Below are positions 62,980 to 64,000 of a stretch of 64,000 nucleotides of DNA, one piece after another; the first letter of the stretch is position 1; each line of letters begins with the position of its first letter. Made by a program: the position numbers and the translations under genes. Source of the stretch: Enhydrobacter aerosaccus (GTDB lineage: Bacteria > Pseudomonadota > Alphaproteobacteria > Reyranellales > Reyranellaceae); contig CAIKZO010000028.1 of the NCBI GenBank assembly GCA_903832005.1, positions 62,001 through 126,000 of the forward strand, written 5' to 3'. Under the pieces are notes generated by a model. The model had not been told where the DNA came from, made no database searches, and saw only the letters and a program-made list of their open reading frames with translations.

Positions 62980-64000
62980 TGGACACCGACACGATCTACG
63001 CACTCGGCACACCCACGCCGTCGCGTGCCGCGCCGGGCGCCGTGTCGGTCATTCGCCTCAGCGGCCCGCGCGCGCCCGATGCACTGATCTTCCTCACCGA
63101 ACTCAAGGCCTTTAAGCGCGGCTACTCCGTGCGCGATCCATCGTTGCCCGAGCCGCGCCGCATGGTGGTGCGCGGCATCCTCGATCCAGAAACCTCAGAG
63201 GAGATCGACCGCGGGCTCGTCGTCTGGTTCGAGGCGCCGCACACCGAGACCGGCGAGATGATGGCGGAGCTGCATCTCCATGGCGGGCGCGCCGTCGTGA
63301 ATGCAGCGCTGGCGGCCATCGCGCGGCTGGGCTTCTGCCGTCTGGCCGAGCCCGGCGAATTCACGCGCCGCGCCTTCGAACACGGCAAGCTCGACCTCAC
63401 GCGGGCCGAGGCGATTGCCGACCTAGTGGCGGCCGAGACCGATCAGCAACGCAAGCTGGCCATCCAGCAGGCGGGCGGCGCCCTGCAGCGCCTCTATGAC
63501 GACTGGCGCACGGTGGGCTTGCGGGCGCTCGCCCATCTCGAAGCAGCGATCGATTTTCCCGACGAAGACTTGCCGGACGGCATTGCCGGCGAAGTGAAGA
63601 CCGCGCTCGCATCGCTGCAAGGCGAGATCGGCGCCCATCTCGACGACAGGCGTGGCGAGCGGCTGCGCGACGGGCTGCACATCGCCATCATCGGCCCTCC
63701 GAACGCCGGAAAATCCTCGCTGCTCAATCTGCTGGCACAGCGCGATGCCGCCATCGTGTCGGAGACCGCCGGCACGACGCGCGATGTGATCGAAGTTCAT
63801 CTCGATCTCGGCGGCTGGCCGGTCGTGCTGGCCGACACGGCAGGGCTTCGCGAGTCGACCGACACGATCGAGCAGGAAGGCGTGCGTCGCGCCAAGGCGC
63901 GCGCGGCTGCTGCCGACCTGCGCGTGCTGGTGCTCGATGCCGCATCCAACTGGCAGGCCGACATGCAGGCGCTTACCGCGAGCACCGAGCGATGGGATGC
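62979..64000 (+). CDS. mnmE: tRNA modification GTPase MnmE, 3' end outside window
   Basis: The visible 340 codons begin MDTDTIYALGTPTPSR, matching the MnmE start, followed by the tetrahydrofolate-binding domain with GEMMAELHLHGGRAVV. The inserted GTPase domain has the P-loop IIGPPNAGKSSLLNLLA and the G3 region LADTAGLRESTDTIE. It works with MnmG on the wobble uridine of tRNA. The start overlaps the ComEA-like stop (TGATG). In alphaproteobacteria mnmE usually precedes mnmG-rsmG-parA-parB near the origin, but those lie beyond the window. Confidence 0.95.
   Translation, partial: MDTDTIYALGTPTPSRAAPGAVSVIRLSGPRAPDALIFLTELKAFKRGYSVRDPSLPEPRRMVVRGILDPETSEEIDRGLVVWFEAPHTETGEMMAELHLHGGRAVVNAALAAIARLGFCRLAEPGEFTRRAFEHGKLDLTRAEAIADLVAAETDQQRKLAIQQAGGALQRLYDDWRTVGLRALAHLEAAIDFPDEDLPDGIAGEVKTALASLQGEIGAHLDDRRGERLRDGLHIAIIGPPNAGKSSLLNLLAQRDAAIVSETAGTTRDVIEVHLDLGGWPVVLADTAGLRESTDTIEQEGVRRAKARAAAADLRVLVLDAASNWQADMQALTASTERWD

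Overview
The window is a 64 kb stretch of a GC-rich bacterial chromosome, almost certainly from an alphaproteobacterium. The signs are three TRAP transporter loci, a hemE-hemH-hemJ cluster next to a PPDK/PEP-synthase regulatory protein gene, a malic enzyme fused to a phosphotransacetylase-like domain, AapJ-type amino acid binding proteins, and tightly packed genes with ATGA overlaps. Reyranella or another Rhodospirillales/Hyphomicrobiales relative would fit, but the genus is a guess. I see no tRNA, rRNA, CRISPR array, integrase or complete insertion sequence.

Layout. 1-854: end of a flavin monooxygenase gene and a RidA gene. 855-4370: a small accessory island with a predicted nuclease toxin (virion-like helical N-terminus, DHQP zinc nuclease tip), its overlapping putative immunity gene, a diverged 145-bp relic of mutS, an AT-rich gap and a double-DUF4272 gene. 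4375-7435: secreted small protein and mutS. 7493-14757: MFS carrier, glycine-zipper lipoprotein, exported WD40-caspase protein, and a TRAP DctQM pair without a binding protein. 14839-19497: maeB, a D-aminoacylase-like amidohydrolase and a LysE exporter. 19562-22390: complete TRAP system. 22394-24941: two tandem ketopantoate-reductase paralogues and a HAD nucleotidase. 25004-30842: rmuC, a DAO-type flavoprotein, ilvA, purH. 30955-36889: YdeI-like protein, DMT exporter, and an operon of amino acid binding protein, RpiR regulator and class III aminotransferase, plus a second orphan binding protein. 37012-39282: SDR, msrA, DinB-like protein and a 41-residue micro-ORF. 39383-41416: LysR regulator followed by two crcB genes and a DUF190 gene. 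41457-47273: enoyl-CoA hydratase, cysK and two large membrane proteins. 47245-51514: HxlR regulator, split ThDP decarboxylase, C45 acylase, and a divergent MATE pump. 51519-55494: heme genes diverging from the regulatory kinase gene, with a candidate chromosome origin between them. 55633-58494: third TRAP system. 58669-61707: glnD and a small membrane protein. 61752-64000: a signal-less sugar-binding-like protein, an exported helix-hairpin-helix protein and the start of mnmE.

How it fits together. Most of the window is core metabolism plus uptake and export of small acids and amino acids. The least explained parts are the 1-4.4 kb toxin island with its foreign mutS relic, the lipoprotein plus exported caspase pair (8.86-12.83 kb), the HxlR/ThDP/acylase operon (47.2-50.0 kb), the crcB pair whose first gene seems to start at CTG, and non-coding items: a two-copy 96-bp intergenic repeat, two strong palindromes, and the hemE-adjacent origin candidate. 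All family names rest on motifs read from the translations; no database search was possible.
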